A DNA stretch of 64,000 bases from NCBI GenBank assembly GCA_023436065.1, contig JAEZKU010000065.1:29102-93101 (forward strand), written 5' to 3'. The position numbers were made by a program, and so were the translations under genes. The notes below the pieces were generated by a model. It was given only the letters and a program-made list of their open reading frames with translations, did no database searches and was not told the origin of the DNA. Of this stretch, positions 8,623-18,469 are shown one piece after another (within the stretch, counting starts at the first letter, position 1; each line of letters starts with the position of its first letter). The DNA comes from Bacillota bacterium. Lineage in GTDB: Bacteria > Bacillota > Clostridia > Lachnospirales > Lachnospiraceae.

Positions 8623-9577
8623 GAATATTCTCCTCCTTATGCTCACGCAATTGATCTGCTATCATACTTAATTTACGTAATCTATGGTTAACACCGGACT
8701 TTCCGATCGGCGGCAATAGCATTGCCCCAAGCTCCTTCAGCGAAGCCTCCGGATAATCAATCCGTAATCGTGCAATATCTTCTAAATTATCCGGTAAATC
8801 TCCAAGTCCTACATTATCCCTGATATACAGGATATCTTCCATCTGCTTCGTCGCCGCTGTCACTGTTTTACTGATATTGGCCGCTTCACAATTCACTTGT
8901 CGATTGATGGAATTACGCATTTCCTTCAGAATCCTTACATTCTCCAAATTCATCAAAGCCACATGGGCTTCCATGACATTCAAAAGATCCACAATCTGTG
9001 AGCCTTCTTTAATATAAACCACATAATTCTTTTTACGCATGACAATCTTCGCATCGATTGCAAAGGTCTGTATGATATCCCTTAATTGCTCTGCTTTTGA
9101 CAGATCTGACAGGACGATTTCCAGATGATACGCCTTCTGCGGGTCACTCATGGAACCCGAAGAAAGAAACGCTCCCCGGATAAACGCTCTCTTACAGCAG
9201 GCATTTTGAACAATCAGATGATCCGGCAGACCCAGTCTGCTGCTATCCAAGTCATCGGCGGATAGCTTTGTTGCCTGCAGGATATTCTCCACCACATTGA
9301 CATCCTTGATGATCAGCGTATAAATACTGTTTTTGTTTTGGCTTATATTGGTTTTTATTGAAATATCATTATTTATATTAAATGTTTTTCGAATCAATGT
9401 AAAGTACTTTCTTGCAACAACCAGATTTTCCGTCTGTAATTTTAAGTATTTACTTGTTCCGGACCTTATTATGTGTCCTTCGTAAGAAAGTATAGCCGAC
9501 AACTCTGCGAGCCTGCAGTGCCTTGCACTGGGGAGCTGCAAAGAAATCTCGTCCTTCACATCCGATGAAAATGACAT
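8597..9577 (-). CDS. whiA: WhiA family DNA-binding protein
   Basis: 326 residues. The N-terminal part resembles LAGLIDADG-type endonuclease domains (RAFIRGAFLSSGSMSDPQKAYH is the familiar WhiA segment) and the C-terminus has a helix-turn-helix (SLKELGAMLLPPIGKSGVNH). In Firmicutes WhiA affects cell division and chromosome segregation. Start set at ATG 9577, 5-6 nt after GGAGG; the ATG 12 nt upstream overlaps the binding site. It follows rapZ by 17 nt and overlaps the HPr-like gene. Unlike Bacillus, no yvcK (gluconeogenesis factor) gene lies between rapZ and whiA. Confidence 0.95.
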   Translation of the reverse strand: MSFSSDVKDEISLQLPSARHCRLAELSAILSYEGHIIRSGTSKYLKLQTENLVVARKYFTLIRKTFNINNDISIKTNISQNKNSIYTLIIKDVNVVENILQATKLSADDLDSSRLGLPDHLIVQNACCKRAFIRGAFLSSGSMSDPQKAYHLEIVLSDLSKAEQLRDIIQTFAIDAKIVMRKKNYVVYIKEGSQIVDLLNVMEAHVALMNLENVRILKEMRNSINRQVNCEAANISKTVTAATKQMEDILYIRDNVGLGDLPDNLEDIARLRIDYPEASLKELGAMLLPPIGKSGVNHRLRKLSMIADQLREHKEENIHDNEGNSN

Positions 9578-9594
9578 AGGAACCTCCACATTAG

Positions 9595-10449
9595 TTATGT
9601 ATCCTTCTCAATATCCCTATGCTCAAGCTTTAAAGCATAGTCCGTTTTGCTCAGTCTGTCACCCAATTCGTTGACCAGAGTAACCGAGCGGTGCTTACCG
9701 CCGGTACAGCCGATGCTGATGAGCAGCTGATTCTTTCCTTCTTCGATATAATGGGGGATTAAGAATAAAAGCATATCCTCCAGTTTGTCGAGAAACTGTC
9801 CTGCAATTTCAGTAGCCATGACATAATCCCTGACTGCTTTATCATTACCGGTCTTTTTCTTTAACTCGGGAATATAGAATGGATTCGGAAGGAATCTGAC
9901 ATCGTAAACAAGGTCCGAATCCACGGGAATACCGTATTTAAATCCAAAGGAAAGAATTGTGATATAAAAGTTACTGAACTTCTGATCCTCCACATAAATC
10001 TTATAGATCTGTGCCTTTAAGTCACGGATCAGCAAATGACTGGTATCAATGATGACATCCGCTTTTTTACGCAAAAAAGCCAACCGCTCCTGCTCCAGGG
10101 CTATGCCCTTTTCCACTCTGCCCGCTCCTGACAGGGGATGCATTCTCCTGGTTTCCTTATATCTCTTGATCAGTACGTCCGTGGCACAATCCAGGAATAT
10201 GATTTCACAGGGGAACCCGTCTTTCTTCATATCCGTCAGCACATGGTCAAGCTCCCTTAAAGCCTGTCCGCTTCGTATATCAAGCCCCAGGGCTACATTG
10301 CTCTGTTTCCCCTGCAGAATAAGCTTGATAAACTTCTTGACCAGCTGGATCGGCAGATTGTCTACACAAAAATAACCGGCATCCTCGAGCATTTTTAAAA
10401 CCGAACTTTTTCCGGCTCCGGACATGCCGGTTACAATTACAAATCTCAT
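9595..10449 (-). CDS. rapZ: RapZ family nucleotide-binding protein (YvcJ)
   Basis: 284 residues. Starts MRFVIVTGMSGAGKSS, with the P-loop at residues 8-15, followed by a kinase-like core and the conserved C-terminal segment IGCTGGKHRSVTLVNEL. In Enterobacteria RapZ directs sRNA decay; in Firmicutes the homologue YvcJ is an NTPase of unclear role, so the Firmicutes function remains open. AGGAGAGAAGT precedes the ATG. It sits between murB and whiA in the operon. Confidence 0.95.
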   Translation of the reverse strand: MRFVIVTGMSGAGKSSVLKMLEDAGYFCVDNLPIQLVKKFIKLILQGKQSNVALGLDIRSGQALRELDHVLTDMKKDGFPCEIIFLDCATDVLIKRYKETRRMHPLSGAGRVEKGIALEQERLAFLRKKADVIIDTSHLLIRDLKAQIYKIYVEDQKFSNFYITILSFGFKYGIPVDSDLVYDVRFLPNPFYIPELKKKTGNDKAVRDYVMATEIAGQFLDKLEDMLLFLIPHYIEEGKNQLLISIGCTGGKHRSVTLVNELGDRLSKTDYALKLEHRDIEKDT

Positions 10450-10469
10450 ACTTCTCTCCTACTAATATA

Positions 10470-11384
10470 TTACATGTCTCCGAGGAATTTTACTTCCGGT
10501 TCAAGACGTACACCAAATTTATCCTCTACGATACTAACTACATCTTCGATCAGTGCTAAAAAATCCTTTGCTGTAGCATGGTCCAGATTAATCAGAAAAC
10601 CGCAGTGCTTTTCCGATACGGCTGCCCCACCGACTCTGTAGCCCCGAAGTCCTGCATCACTGATCAACTTACCGGCAAAATATCCGGTCGGTCTCTTAAA
10701 AGTACTGCCTGCACTGAATTTCTCCAGCGGCTGTTTTTCTCTTCTCTGGGCATTTAGTTCATTCATCCTCTGTCTGATCGCAGCCACATCCCCCTTGGAC
10801 AACTGCAGATCCGCTTCCAGCAGGATGTAGTTTTTCTTTTGGAGGACACTGGTACGATAACCGAGTTCCAGTTCCTCCTTTTTCAGTTCTATTACATTAC
10901 ATTCTTCATCCAGAACTCTGGCACCGGTCAGGCATTGCTTCATCTCACCGTCATAGGCACCTGCATTCATCGTCACCGCTCCACCAAGTGTGCCCGGAAT
11001 TCCCGAAGCAAATTCCAGTCCGGTCAGGCTGTGCTCTGCTGCAGCATTGGCCAGTCGTGCCATAAGCACTCCCGCCTGCGCTGTCATACAGCCGTCCTCC
11101 CTGTGCCATATCTTGGAGAACTCGTCGCCAAGCTGCAGAATCAGGCCTCGGTAGCCCTGATCAGAGACCAGCAGGTTGCTGCCGTTTCCCATGATATAGT
11201 AAGGCATTTTTTCCTGTCTGCAGAGCATCACCAGCTGCTTAATCTCCTCGATATCCACAGGGGTTACAAAGTAATCCGCATTCCCTCCGATATGAAGGGA
11301 GGTATGAGCTTCCATCGGTTCCTGCAGTCTGATATGCTCTTCTGGTATCATCCGGATAAGTTTTTGATAAAATAAGTCTTCCAA
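10470..11384 (-). CDS. murB: UDP-N-acetylenolpyruvoylglucosamine reductase (TTG start)
   Basis: 304 residues. Reduces UDP-GlcNAc-enolpyruvate to UDP-MurNAc in the cytoplasm using FAD and NADPH (peptidoglycan precursor pathway). FAD-binding motifs MGNGSNLLVSD and GIPGTLGGAVTMNAGAYDGE are clear; the proton-donor serine lies in SAGSTFKRP (Ser227), and the C-terminus ends LEPEVKFLG. The start is TTG at 11384, preceded by AGGAG 6 nt away; the next ATG, 33 nt inside, lacks a binding site. Co-transcribed with glk upstream and rapZ downstream. Confidence 0.96.
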   Translation of the reverse strand: MEDLFYQKLIRMIPEEHIRLQEPMEAHTSLHIGGNADYFVTPVDIEEIKQLVMLCRQEKMPYYIMGNGSNLLVSDQGYRGLILQLGDEFSKIWHREDGCMTAQAGVLMARLANAAAEHSLTGLEFASGIPGTLGGAVTMNAGAYDGEMKQCLTGARVLDEECNVIELKKEELELGYRTSVLQKKNYILLEADLQLSKGDVAAIRQRMNELNAQRREKQPLEKFSAGSTFKRPTGYFAGKLISDAGLRGYRVGGAAVSEKHCGFLINLDHATAKDFLALIEDVVSIVEDKFGVRLEPEVKFLGDM

Positions 11385-11416
11385 TTTATTCTCCTAAACC
11401 TCTGATATGCTATAAT

Positions 11417-12355
11417 TTATGCAATGATCAGCTTCGCTGCTCCATAGATTCCGGCATCATTGCCCAGGGTGGCAAGTTTGAATTCCTTATCCTTTAATGT
11501 ATCAATGACATAGCTGTTATAATATTTCTTAATCGTCTCGGTAAGGATTTCTCCTGCCTTTGATACACCACCGCCGATTACAAATACCTCAGGATCTACA
11601 ACATGCGCAACATGAGACAGTGCGAGGCCAAGATAACGACAGGCTTCCTCTACGACCTCCTGTGCCAGCTTATCACCATTTTTAGCACTATCGAAAATCA
11701 TTTTTGCACTAATCTCTTCCGAATCACGAAGCACAGAGGCTTCCCCGGATTCCTTCAGCGCTTTCTTTGCCAGCTTCACGATACCGGATGCAGAAGCATA
11801 TTGCTCTAAGCATCCCTTCTTCTTGCAGCCGCAGGGATCCGTCTCCTTTTCATTCACCAGAATGTGTCCGATTTCACCTGCAGCACCCTTACTTCCGGAA
11901 AGGATGTGTCCATTCAGGATGATTCCGCCACCGACGCCGGTTCCAAGCGTAACAAGCACCAGGTTCTGATAGCCTCTGCCGCCTCCCATCCAGAGTTCGC
12001 CCATCGCTGCCACATTGGCATCATTGCCGGCCTTTACCTTCAGTCCGGTCATCTCTGACATCTCTTTCTCTATATTGAAGTTAGCCAGTCCGAGATTAGC
12101 CAACATAAGCACCTGTCCGTCCTCTGTTACCGGTCCCGGGATACCTACGCCTAATCCGATGACGGCATCCTCAGACAGCTTCAATTCTTTAATCTTGTCC
12201 TTCGTGAATTTTGCAACATCACGAAGAATATCCTTACCGTCCTCAGTTCTCTGCGTAGCAAATTCCCACTTATCCAGCAGCTTTCCTTCCGTATTGAATA
12301 AACCGGCCTTTACTGCAGTTCCACCGATATCAAAACCAAAACACACCTTATCCAT
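11417..12355 (-). CDS. glk: ROK family glucokinase
   Basis: 312 residues. Phosphorylates glucose with ATP. The N-terminal phosphate-binding motif is FGFDIGGTAVKAG; the ROK signature with zinc-ligand motif EIGHI...CGCKKKGCLEQYAS is present; a second ATP motif GGGVSKAGE lies near the C-terminus. Start set at ATG 12355 after GATGGAGGAAG. A small hairpin with GAAA loop (AGCCAC/GTGGCT, 12369-12384) sits just before the ribosome binding site and may affect translation. Placement between hprK and murB in a carbon-control operon fits a glycolytic role. Confidence 0.92.
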   Translation of the reverse strand: MDKVCFGFDIGGTAVKAGLFNTEGKLLDKWEFATQRTEDGKDILRDVAKFTKDKIKELKLSEDAVIGLGVGIPGPVTEDGQVLMLANLGLANFNIEKEMSEMTGLKVKAGNDANVAAMGELWMGGGRGYQNLVLVTLGTGVGGGIILNGHILSGSKGAAGEIGHILVNEKETDPCGCKKKGCLEQYASASGIVKLAKKALKESGEASVLRDSEEISAKMIFDSAKNGDKLAQEVVEEACRYLGLALSHVAHVVDPEVFVIGGGVSKAGEILTETIKKYYNSYVIDTLKDKEFKLATLGNDAGIYGAAKLIIA

Positions 12356-12430
12356 AACTTCCTCCATCAGCCACGAAAGTGGCTTTCTCTCCTTTTTATA
12401 AAGTAAATCCTATTGCAGGATACACCGTTC

Positions 12431-13360
12431 TTAATTATCTGTCTTCTTTAAGCTATTGGTAACACGATTGTATAGTTCCTGGGCCGCATTGTAGCCCATC
12501 TTCTTCTGACGATAGTTCACCGCAGCTGACTCACAGATAATCGCAAGATTTCTGCCGGGTCGGATCGGGATGGAATGGCAGGGAACCTTGTTCCCCAGAA
12601 ACTCTATATAGGATTCCTCCAATCCCAGGCGGTCATACTGTCTATCCTTGTTCCACTCTTCGAGCTTGATCACCAGATCGATAGCCTGTGTGTTCTTTAC
12701 ACTCTCAACACCGAACAAGGTCTTGACATCTATAATACCGATACCACGCAGTTCTATAAAATGCCTGGTAATATCCGGTGACATACCGATCAGGGTATCG
12801 TCGCTGACCTTCTTGATCTCAACAACATCATCGGATACAAGCCGATGTCCTCTCTTGATCAGTTCCAACGCTGCTTCGCTCTTACCGATGCCGCTTTCTC
12901 CCATGATCAGGATACCTTCGCCGTAAACATCTACCAAACCACCGTGAATGGTAATTCTCGGTGCCAGCTCTACGTTCAGCCAGCGGATCACTTCCGCCAT
13001 GAAGGCTGAGGTTGTCTTAGAGGTACGCAGAAGCGGAACTCCCTTCTCTGTTGCCAACTGAATAAACTTATCACTGACCTCCATATTCCTGCTGAATACG
13101 ATACAGGGTACATGATAATCCATCAGTCTGCTGAGAATCTGTACTCTCTGTTCCTTATCCATCTGCTGTAGATATGCCATCTCCACATGGCCGACTACCT
13201 GGACACGTTCCGAATCAAAATGATCGAAAAATCCGGCTAACTGAAGTGCCGGTCTGTTCACATCAGGCTGAGAAATCTTAATACTATTAATGTCAATATC
13301 CGGAGTACAATTCTCCAAACTCATTTTTTCTATCAGACGAACCAGTTCTACAGTATACAT
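12431..13360 (-). CDS. hprK: HPr kinase/phosphorylase
   Basis: 309 residues. Phosphorylates and dephosphorylates Ser46 of HPr/Crh in Gram-positive carbon catabolite control. N-terminal substrate-like domain (1-125), then the kinase domain with P-loop GESGIGKS (154-161), the upstream IHGGLVDVYG and the family signature ELRGIGIIDV. Start at ATG 13360, with GGAGG 6 nt upstream; ten upstream in-frame residues lack support. First gene of the operon ending with the HPr-like gene, its probable substrate. uvrC ends 82 nt upstream with no terminator between, so read-through is possible. Confidence 0.96.
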   Translation of the reverse strand: MYTVELVRLIEKMSLENCTPDIDINSIKISQPDVNRPALQLAGFFDHFDSERVQVVGHVEMAYLQQMDKEQRVQILSRLMDYHVPCIVFSRNMEVSDKFIQLATEKGVPLLRTSKTTSAFMAEVIRWLNVELAPRITIHGGLVDVYGEGILIMGESGIGKSEAALELIKRGHRLVSDDVVEIKKVSDDTLIGMSPDITRHFIELRGIGIIDVKTLFGVESVKNTQAIDLVIKLEEWNKDRQYDRLGLEESYIEFLGNKVPCHSIPIRPGRNLAIICESAAVNYRQKKMGYNAAQELYNRVTNSLKKTDN

Positions 13361-13442
13361 CCGTACCTCCATCTGCGCATTCGTATGCACCTATTATCTT
13401 ACCTGCTACATTCTAACATATTCTTTCCACAACTGTAAATGC

Positions 13443-15314
13443 TTATTGAAGCTTCTGCTTATGAAAAAATTCATATACCTGCTCTGCTGCCTGACGGTTC
13501 ATTGAAGGTACCTTCATGATATCCTCCACCTCAGCCGCCTGGATTGCCTCCAAGGACTGGAAGTGTTTCATCAATGCCCTTCTTCTTGCCGGCCCGACAC
13601 CGTTGATATCATCAAGGATCGAGTGAACCTGGGCTTTGGAGCGAAGTGTCCTGTGATATTCGATGGCAAATCGGTGGGTTTCATCCTGGATTCGGGTAAT
13701 CAGGCGAAACAACTCACTGCTTTTATCGATGGGCAGCTCCCTGTTATTATAATATAGTCCCCTTGTCCTGTGATTATCATCCTTCACCATACCGCAGACC
13801 GCGATGTTCAGCTTCAGCTCCTCCAGGACCCTGAGTGCTATCCCTACCTGTCCCTTACCACCGTCCATCAGAATCAAATCAGGGTATCGGGTAAAGCTGC
13901 CGAGGGAATCATCAAGCATCTTCTCCCGATTCTGTTCCTGTTCCCGTAAGCCATGGGTAAATCTTCTGGTCAGCACCTCATACATGGATGCATAGTCATC
14001 CGGTCCCTGTATGGATTTAATCTTGAATTTACGATAGTCTGCCTTTTTGGGCTTTCCTTTCTCATAAACCACCATAGAACCAACCGACTCAAATCCGGCC
14101 GTGTTGGAGATATCAAAGGATTCGATCCGTTCCACCAACGGTAGCTCCAGATACTGTGCTAGCTCCTTTAGTGCACCAATAGTCCTCGCTTCCTCGCGCT
14201 TGATCTTCTCCAAATCCTGATTCAGCACCAGCTCTGCATTCTTTCTTGCAAGCTCCACAAGTTTTTCCTTATCGCCCTTCTGGGGAACCTTCAAATACGC
14301 CTTCTGTCCCCTCTTGGCACTGAGCCATTCGCCGAGCAGCTCCTCCTCATCCGTTCTGGACCCCAGAAAGATTTCCTTGGGTATATAAGGAGTTCCTGCA
14401 TAGAACTGCTTCAGAAAGCTCGCCATGATACTCTCATCGGTCTCATCCTGTACTCCGGACAGATGAAAATGATCTCTTCCGATCAGCTTACCATTGCGGA
14501 TGAAGAAGGTCTGCACCACTGCCTCATCCTTATCCCTTGCAAAGGCGATGATATCACGATCCACCTGATCCGTATTCGTTATCTTCTGCTTAACGGAAAT
14601 CTGCTTCACACTGTTTAACAGATCACGGTATTCCGCTGCCTTTTCAAATTCCAGCGCCTCGGAGGCATCGCTCATCTTTTGCTCCAGAAGCTTGCCCACC
14701 CTGGCATAATTACCATTCAGAAACTCGATTACTTCATCGATATTAACTTTGTATTCCTCTTCGGAGATGTATCCCTGACATGGCGCATCACACTGTCCCA
14801 TGTGATAATACAGGCAGGGACGTTCTTTCCCGATGTCCTTCGGTAGATTTCGATTACAGGTCCTGATCTTATAGATTCTTCTAAGAAGTGCCAGGGTATC
14901 CCTCACCGCATTGACACTGGTATAGGGACCGAAGTATCTTGCTTTATCCTTCCTCTGTTCTCGTACGATGGAAACCTTCGGGTATGCCTCGTTCGTCGTC
15001 ACTCTGATATAAGGGTAGGTCTTGCTATCCTTGAGCATCGTGTTATATTTTGGCATATGCTCCTTAATCAGGTTACACTCCAGCACCAGAGCCTCCAGCT
15101 CTGAGTCTGTGATGATATATTCAAAATGGTCTATCCGCTCGACCATCTGTCTGATCTTCTCAGTATGATTACGGCTATTCTGAAAATATTGCCGAACCCT
15201 GTTTTTTAGTATGATTGCCTTGCCCACATAGATGATCTGATCCTTGGCATCCCGCATGATATAGACACCGGGCTTCGCAGGGAGTTTTTTCAGTTCTTCT
15301 TCTATATCAAACAT
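13443..15314 (-). CDS. uvrC: Excinuclease ABC subunit C
   Basis: 623 residues, the usual UvrC length. Nucleotide-excision-repair dual-incision nuclease. GIY-YIG domain at the N-terminus (KPGVYIMRDAKDQIIYVGKA), a cysteine cluster (CNRNLPKDIG...CLYYHMGQCDAPC), a UVR motif (about 200-235), the RNase H-like domain (SFDISNTAGFESVGSMVVY; LILMDGGKGQV) and tandem HhH motifs at the C-terminus (INGVGPARRRALMKHF). ATG 15314 has AAAGGAA upstream; the frame is open further but those residues match nothing in the family. Confidence 0.97.
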   Translation of the reverse strand: MFDIEEELKKLPAKPGVYIMRDAKDQIIYVGKAIILKNRVRQYFQNSRNHTEKIRQMVERIDHFEYIITDSELEALVLECNLIKEHMPKYNTMLKDSKTYPYIRVTTNEAYPKVSIVREQRKDKARYFGPYTSVNAVRDTLALLRRIYKIRTCNRNLPKDIGKERPCLYYHMGQCDAPCQGYISEEEYKVNIDEVIEFLNGNYARVGKLLEQKMSDASEALEFEKAAEYRDLLNSVKQISVKQKITNTDQVDRDIIAFARDKDEAVVQTFFIRNGKLIGRDHFHLSGVQDETDESIMASFLKQFYAGTPYIPKEIFLGSRTDEEELLGEWLSAKRGQKAYLKVPQKGDKEKLVELARKNAELVLNQDLEKIKREEARTIGALKELAQYLELPLVERIESFDISNTAGFESVGSMVVYEKGKPKKADYRKFKIKSIQGPDDYASMYEVLTRRFTHGLREQEQNREKMLDDSLGSFTRYPDLILMDGGKGQVGIALRVLEELKLNIAVCGMVKDDNHRTRGLYYNNRELPIDKSSELFRLITRIQDETHRFAIEYHRTLRSKAQVHSILDDINGVGPARRRALMKHFQSLEAIQAAEVEDIMKVPSMNRQAAEQVYEFFHKQKLQ

Positions 15315-15363
15315 ACAGCAGTTCCTTTCTATATTACCTTTGTCTTTCATAATTAGAAACCTG

Positions 15364-15386
15364 CCCATAATGAATTCTATTATGGG
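15364..15386. repeat. Inverted repeat in the uvrC leader
   Basis: CCCATAAT-gaattct-ATTATGGG, 8-bp perfect arms, between the uvrC promoter and start codon. Could be an operator or an mRNA hairpin; no T-run follows. Confidence 0.5.
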
Positions 15387-15401
15387 GTTCTTATCCTGAA
15401 T

Positions 15402-15430
15402 ATTATAGCATAGATTTGATGCAGAAACAA
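15402..15430 (-). promoter_or_regulatory. Sigma-A promoter of uvrC
   Basis: TTGTTT (15430-15425), 17 nt, TATAAT (15407-15402), about 90 nt upstream of the start codon. The rest of the 318-nt gap 15315-15632 holds only the inverted repeat and the terminator of the neighbouring two-component operon. Confidence 0.7.
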
Positions 15431-15522
15431 ACCATAATAAAGACATGGGAAACAATAGCAGGAGCTCCCATAAAGGAAGGGTAATCAATAGAAAGTGGAC
15501 TATATCAGACTAGCAAATAAAA

Positions 15523-15560
15523 GAAAGTGAACGGACCAGCTTTCCGGTCCGTTCACTTTC
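15523..15560 (-). terminator. Terminator of the two-component operon
   Basis: Perfect 15-bp stem (GAAAGTGAACGGACC at 15523-15537 and its complement at 15546-15560) with 8-nt loop. On the minus strand TTTTATTT follows, 70 nt after the histidine kinase stop codon. Confidence 0.92.
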
Positions 15561-15632
15561 ACATCGCTGACAAATTAATATCAGCCTCTAATCAATAATC
15601 TTTTGGGATAGGATTATTCTATGATATCTGGT

Positions 15633-17528
15633 TTATTCAACGGGAGTGCCAACTGTCAACTCCGTACTCTTTTTGATCCGTGGAAATCTGATTGCAGTTT
15701 TGAACATATCGCCGTCAATCTCTATGGAAAATTCTCCTCCGCTGACCTTAGTGAAGCTCTCCGCAATCGATAATCCGAGACCGCTGCCTTCGGTACTTCT
15801 GGATTGATCCCCCCTGAAGAAGCGTTGCAGGATCTCCTGTTCGGTAAAATTCATCTCATAGCCTGCAATATTCTTGATCCAGACAACAACCTGATCCTCT
15901 GTGAGCGACATCTCAATAATGACTCGGGTACCGCGAAGGGAGTATTTGATTGCATTATCAATCACATTCTGGAATACACGGTAAAGCTTCTTGCCATCTG
16001 CATAGATTATCACCGGATACTCCGGCAGGATCAGCTTGATCGGGAGCTGTGAGGTGGTAATCACATCCTCCATATCTGCCAGGGTCTGTCTGATCAGCTT
16101 CGCCAAATCCAGATTCTCGTATACTACCACAGCTTCCCCACTGGTACTTTTTGCAAGCTCGAACAGATCATTGACAATATTCTTTAAGCGCTCGGATTTT
16201 TCCTGAAGGATTCTCACATAATCCCTGGAGGTTTCCGATAAATCCTCCTCCTTGGAGAGTAGATCGATAAAGCTGATGATCGAAGTAAGCGGTGTCTTTA
16301 GATCATGGGATACATTGGTGACCAGGGCCACCTTCATCCGCTCAGATCTGATCTGCTCCTCCATCCTTACTTTGATCTCCTCATTGATATTGCTCAACAG
16401 CCATTTATTTCCCTTAAAGTACCAGATCATAGCGAACAGTTCGAGTGCCAACGGAATGGAAAACCACCATATCCGAAATGGCATGATGATTACGATAAAT
16501 GCTGCATTGATCAAGGTAATGATCAAAAATATCAGCTGTCTGTAATAAAGCCTCTTCGTAAAGGATACCTGCCCGGTGACATCGTGGTAGAAGATATAAT
16601 TCAGCAGCTCTGTAAAGAGCTTAATCATACGATTAATTATCCGATACAAAATACTGTCCCTGATAAAGCATCTTTCTTTGCATTTTTTCATCATGGCAAG
16701 CAGTAACCATAGCAGCAAGGCAGTGGACAAAGCAGCAATACCTCCGGCAAATACAGACAGGGAAACATTCTCTGAGGATACGAGCTCCAGATAATCGATA
16801 TCAAACTGATCTAAACTCATCCCAAGAGATATGTTATCCTTTAAAGCATAGGGCAGAAATCTTGCTGCTACACCCAGTCCCAATAAAAACGGGAGAAGCA
16901 GAACCTCTGTATATGCTTTATCCATCCTTTCCGATTTTGTCGAATCTGATGTCCTCTTCCAGGCAAGTAAGCACAAGCTGATTAATGTGATGAATTCTAA
17001 TGTGACAAGAATCAGAAACAGAATTGCCTTCGGCATCAGGTTCGCACGATACCCCTCCCATTCCCACTGTTTATATTTAATAAATTCCTTCGGAAAGGAT
17101 ATGTAAATCACATAATTATCTGTCAGCATATTATATACATCCAGCTTATCATAGGAATTCTTTCCGGCTCCCCATTTCCCATTCTCAAGATAAAAGAATG
17201 CCTCATCGTTGCTGGAATAGAACGCCCTCTCACTATGCCCTGTATCGGAGTATTCCCGTGTTCCTCCTCCTACATAATAATAATAAGACGTATTCTCCAG
17301 TACCCTCCAGGTAAAAGGGATATCCGAAACATCGTTTAGCGCATCCCTTACATAGGAGGTATAGAATTCCCTGCTTTTATGATAACTTGTAAATAAGCTT
17401 TCCGCATGACTGTTATAACCGAGTAATTGCACCAACAGGAATATGATGCCGCTCATCAGTATTACAGCCAGTAAGAATATGGCTGTCTGTATTCTGCTGC
17501 CTCTAGAACTTTTCGATTTTGTATCCAA
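15633..17528 (-). CDS. Membrane sensor histidine kinase (TTG start)
   Basis: 631 residues. One N-terminal membrane segment (about 14-37), an extracytoplasmic loop of about 110 residues, then about five more hydrophobic segments (150-370) before the kinase core. H-box NVSHDLKTPLTS, N-box NVIDNAIKYS, and G-box GSGLGLSIAES are all intact, so it should be active. Signal unknown. It overlaps the response regulator gene by 26 nt and starts at TTG 17528, preceded by AAAGGTGG; the first ATG inside would remove half the first membrane segment. Confidence 0.92.
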   Translation of the reverse strand: MDTKSKSSRGSRIQTAIFLLAVILMSGIIFLLVQLLGYNSHAESLFTSYHKSREFYTSYVRDALNDVSDIPFTWRVLENTSYYYYVGGGTREYSDTGHSERAFYSSNDEAFFYLENGKWGAGKNSYDKLDVYNMLTDNYVIYISFPKEFIKYKQWEWEGYRANLMPKAILFLILVTLEFITLISLCLLAWKRTSDSTKSERMDKAYTEVLLLPFLLGLGVAARFLPYALKDNISLGMSLDQFDIDYLELVSSENVSLSVFAGGIAALSTALLLWLLLAMMKKCKERCFIRDSILYRIINRMIKLFTELLNYIFYHDVTGQVSFTKRLYYRQLIFLIITLINAAFIVIIMPFRIWWFSIPLALELFAMIWYFKGNKWLLSNINEEIKVRMEEQIRSERMKVALVTNVSHDLKTPLTSIISFIDLLSKEEDLSETSRDYVRILQEKSERLKNIVNDLFELAKSTSGEAVVVYENLDLAKLIRQTLADMEDVITTSQLPIKLILPEYPVIIYADGKKLYRVFQNVIDNAIKYSLRGTRVIIEMSLTEDQVVVWIKNIAGYEMNFTEQEILQRFFRGDQSRSTEGSGLGLSIAESFTKVSGGEFSIEIDGDMFKTAIRFPRIKKSTELTVGTPVE

Positions 17529-18204
17529 TTCCCCACACCACCTTTAAGTATTTTGGTTCTCTCGGGTTATATTCAATTTTCTCACGGATGCGTCTGATAT
17601 GTACCATGACCGTATTTTCAACCGTATAAGCGGGCTCATTCCATACTCTCTCATATATCTCTTCCGCTGAAAATACTCTGCCCGCATGATTCATCATCAT
17701 TTCCATGATCTTATATTCTGTGAGGGTCAGACGCACCGGTTCTCCGTCCACATAAAGCTGCTTTGAGGATTTATTCAGAGTGAGTCCGCCGGTAACGATA
17801 TCCTCCGTTCCGACCGAATAGCCTGCCGATCCCAGCTGCAGATAGCGTCTCAGCTGACTTTTCACTCTCGCCAAAAGCTCCTGTGGATGATAGGGCTTTG
17901 TAATATAATCATCCGCTCCCATCGTCAATCCCAATATCTTATCGCTGTCCTCCGATTTGGCAGACAATAGAATAATCGGAATATTTCTCTTCTCCCTAAT
18001 CTTCATCGTGGCTGAAAGTCCGTCCAGCTTCGGCATCATGATATCCAGCAGGATCAGATGGATTGGGTTCGAGCTCAGAAGCTCCATGGCTTCCAAGCCG
18101 TTATATGCCTTTTTGACATCATAGCCCTCCATCATCAGCAGCTTCTCAATTCCCTTCACAATCTCCCTGTCATCATCCACGACCAGAATACTAATCTTAT
18201 CCAT
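17503..18204 (-). CDS. OmpR/PhoB family response regulator
   Basis: 233 residues. Receiver domain with acidic pocket VVDDD, phospho-acceptor Asp54 (ILLDIMMP) and Lys in TKPYHP; C-terminal winged helix (LTLTEYKIMEMMMNHAGRVF ... VENTVMVHIRRIREKI). Cognate of the adjacent kinase (26-nt overlap, same operon). Architecture resembles VanR/PhoP-like regulators, but the target genes are not visible nearby. Confidence 0.95.
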   Translation of the reverse strand: MDKISILVVDDDREIVKGIEKLLMMEGYDVKKAYNGLEAMELLSSNPIHLILLDIMMPKLDGLSATMKIREKRNIPIILLSAKSEDSDKILGLTMGADDYITKPYHPQELLARVKSQLRRYLQLGSAGYSVGTEDIVTGGLTLNKSSKQLYVDGEPVRLTLTEYKIMEMMMNHAGRVFSAEEIYERVWNEPAYTVENTVMVHIRRIREKIEYNPREPKYLKVVWGIGYKIEKF

Positions 18205-18397
18205 GGTTTCTTATCCTTTCCCGAGTACCTATCCAGATTATAGAAAATATTACTTTCGAATTGTTTTATATAAATCTTACAAATATCTTAAAAGTAGGGT
18301 TTCATCTTTCTTCCATATTCTAGCATATATTTCTCTTTAAATAAATTCCATATTTTGATAGATATATTAAAATAGAGCTTTGATTTGTATTAAAAAA

Positions 18398-18443
18398 GGA
18401 AGCAGCCAACCCATCAACTAGTGCGTGCGGGATGTCTGCTTCC
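18398..18443 (-). terminator. Terminator after ftsH
   Basis: GGAAGCAG (18398-18405) pairs with CTGCTTCC (18436-18443), and TTTTTT follows on the minus strand. It sits 27 nt after the ftsH stop codon. The remaining gap up to the response regulator start (18204) is AT-rich with no gene. Confidence 0.8.
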
Positions 18444-18469
18444 TAAAGCTTCTCCATTGCTTCTATATA

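Noticed and set aside
10839..11375. 178-residue plus-strand frame over murB
   Set aside because: Antisense shadow of murB, whose motifs are complete.
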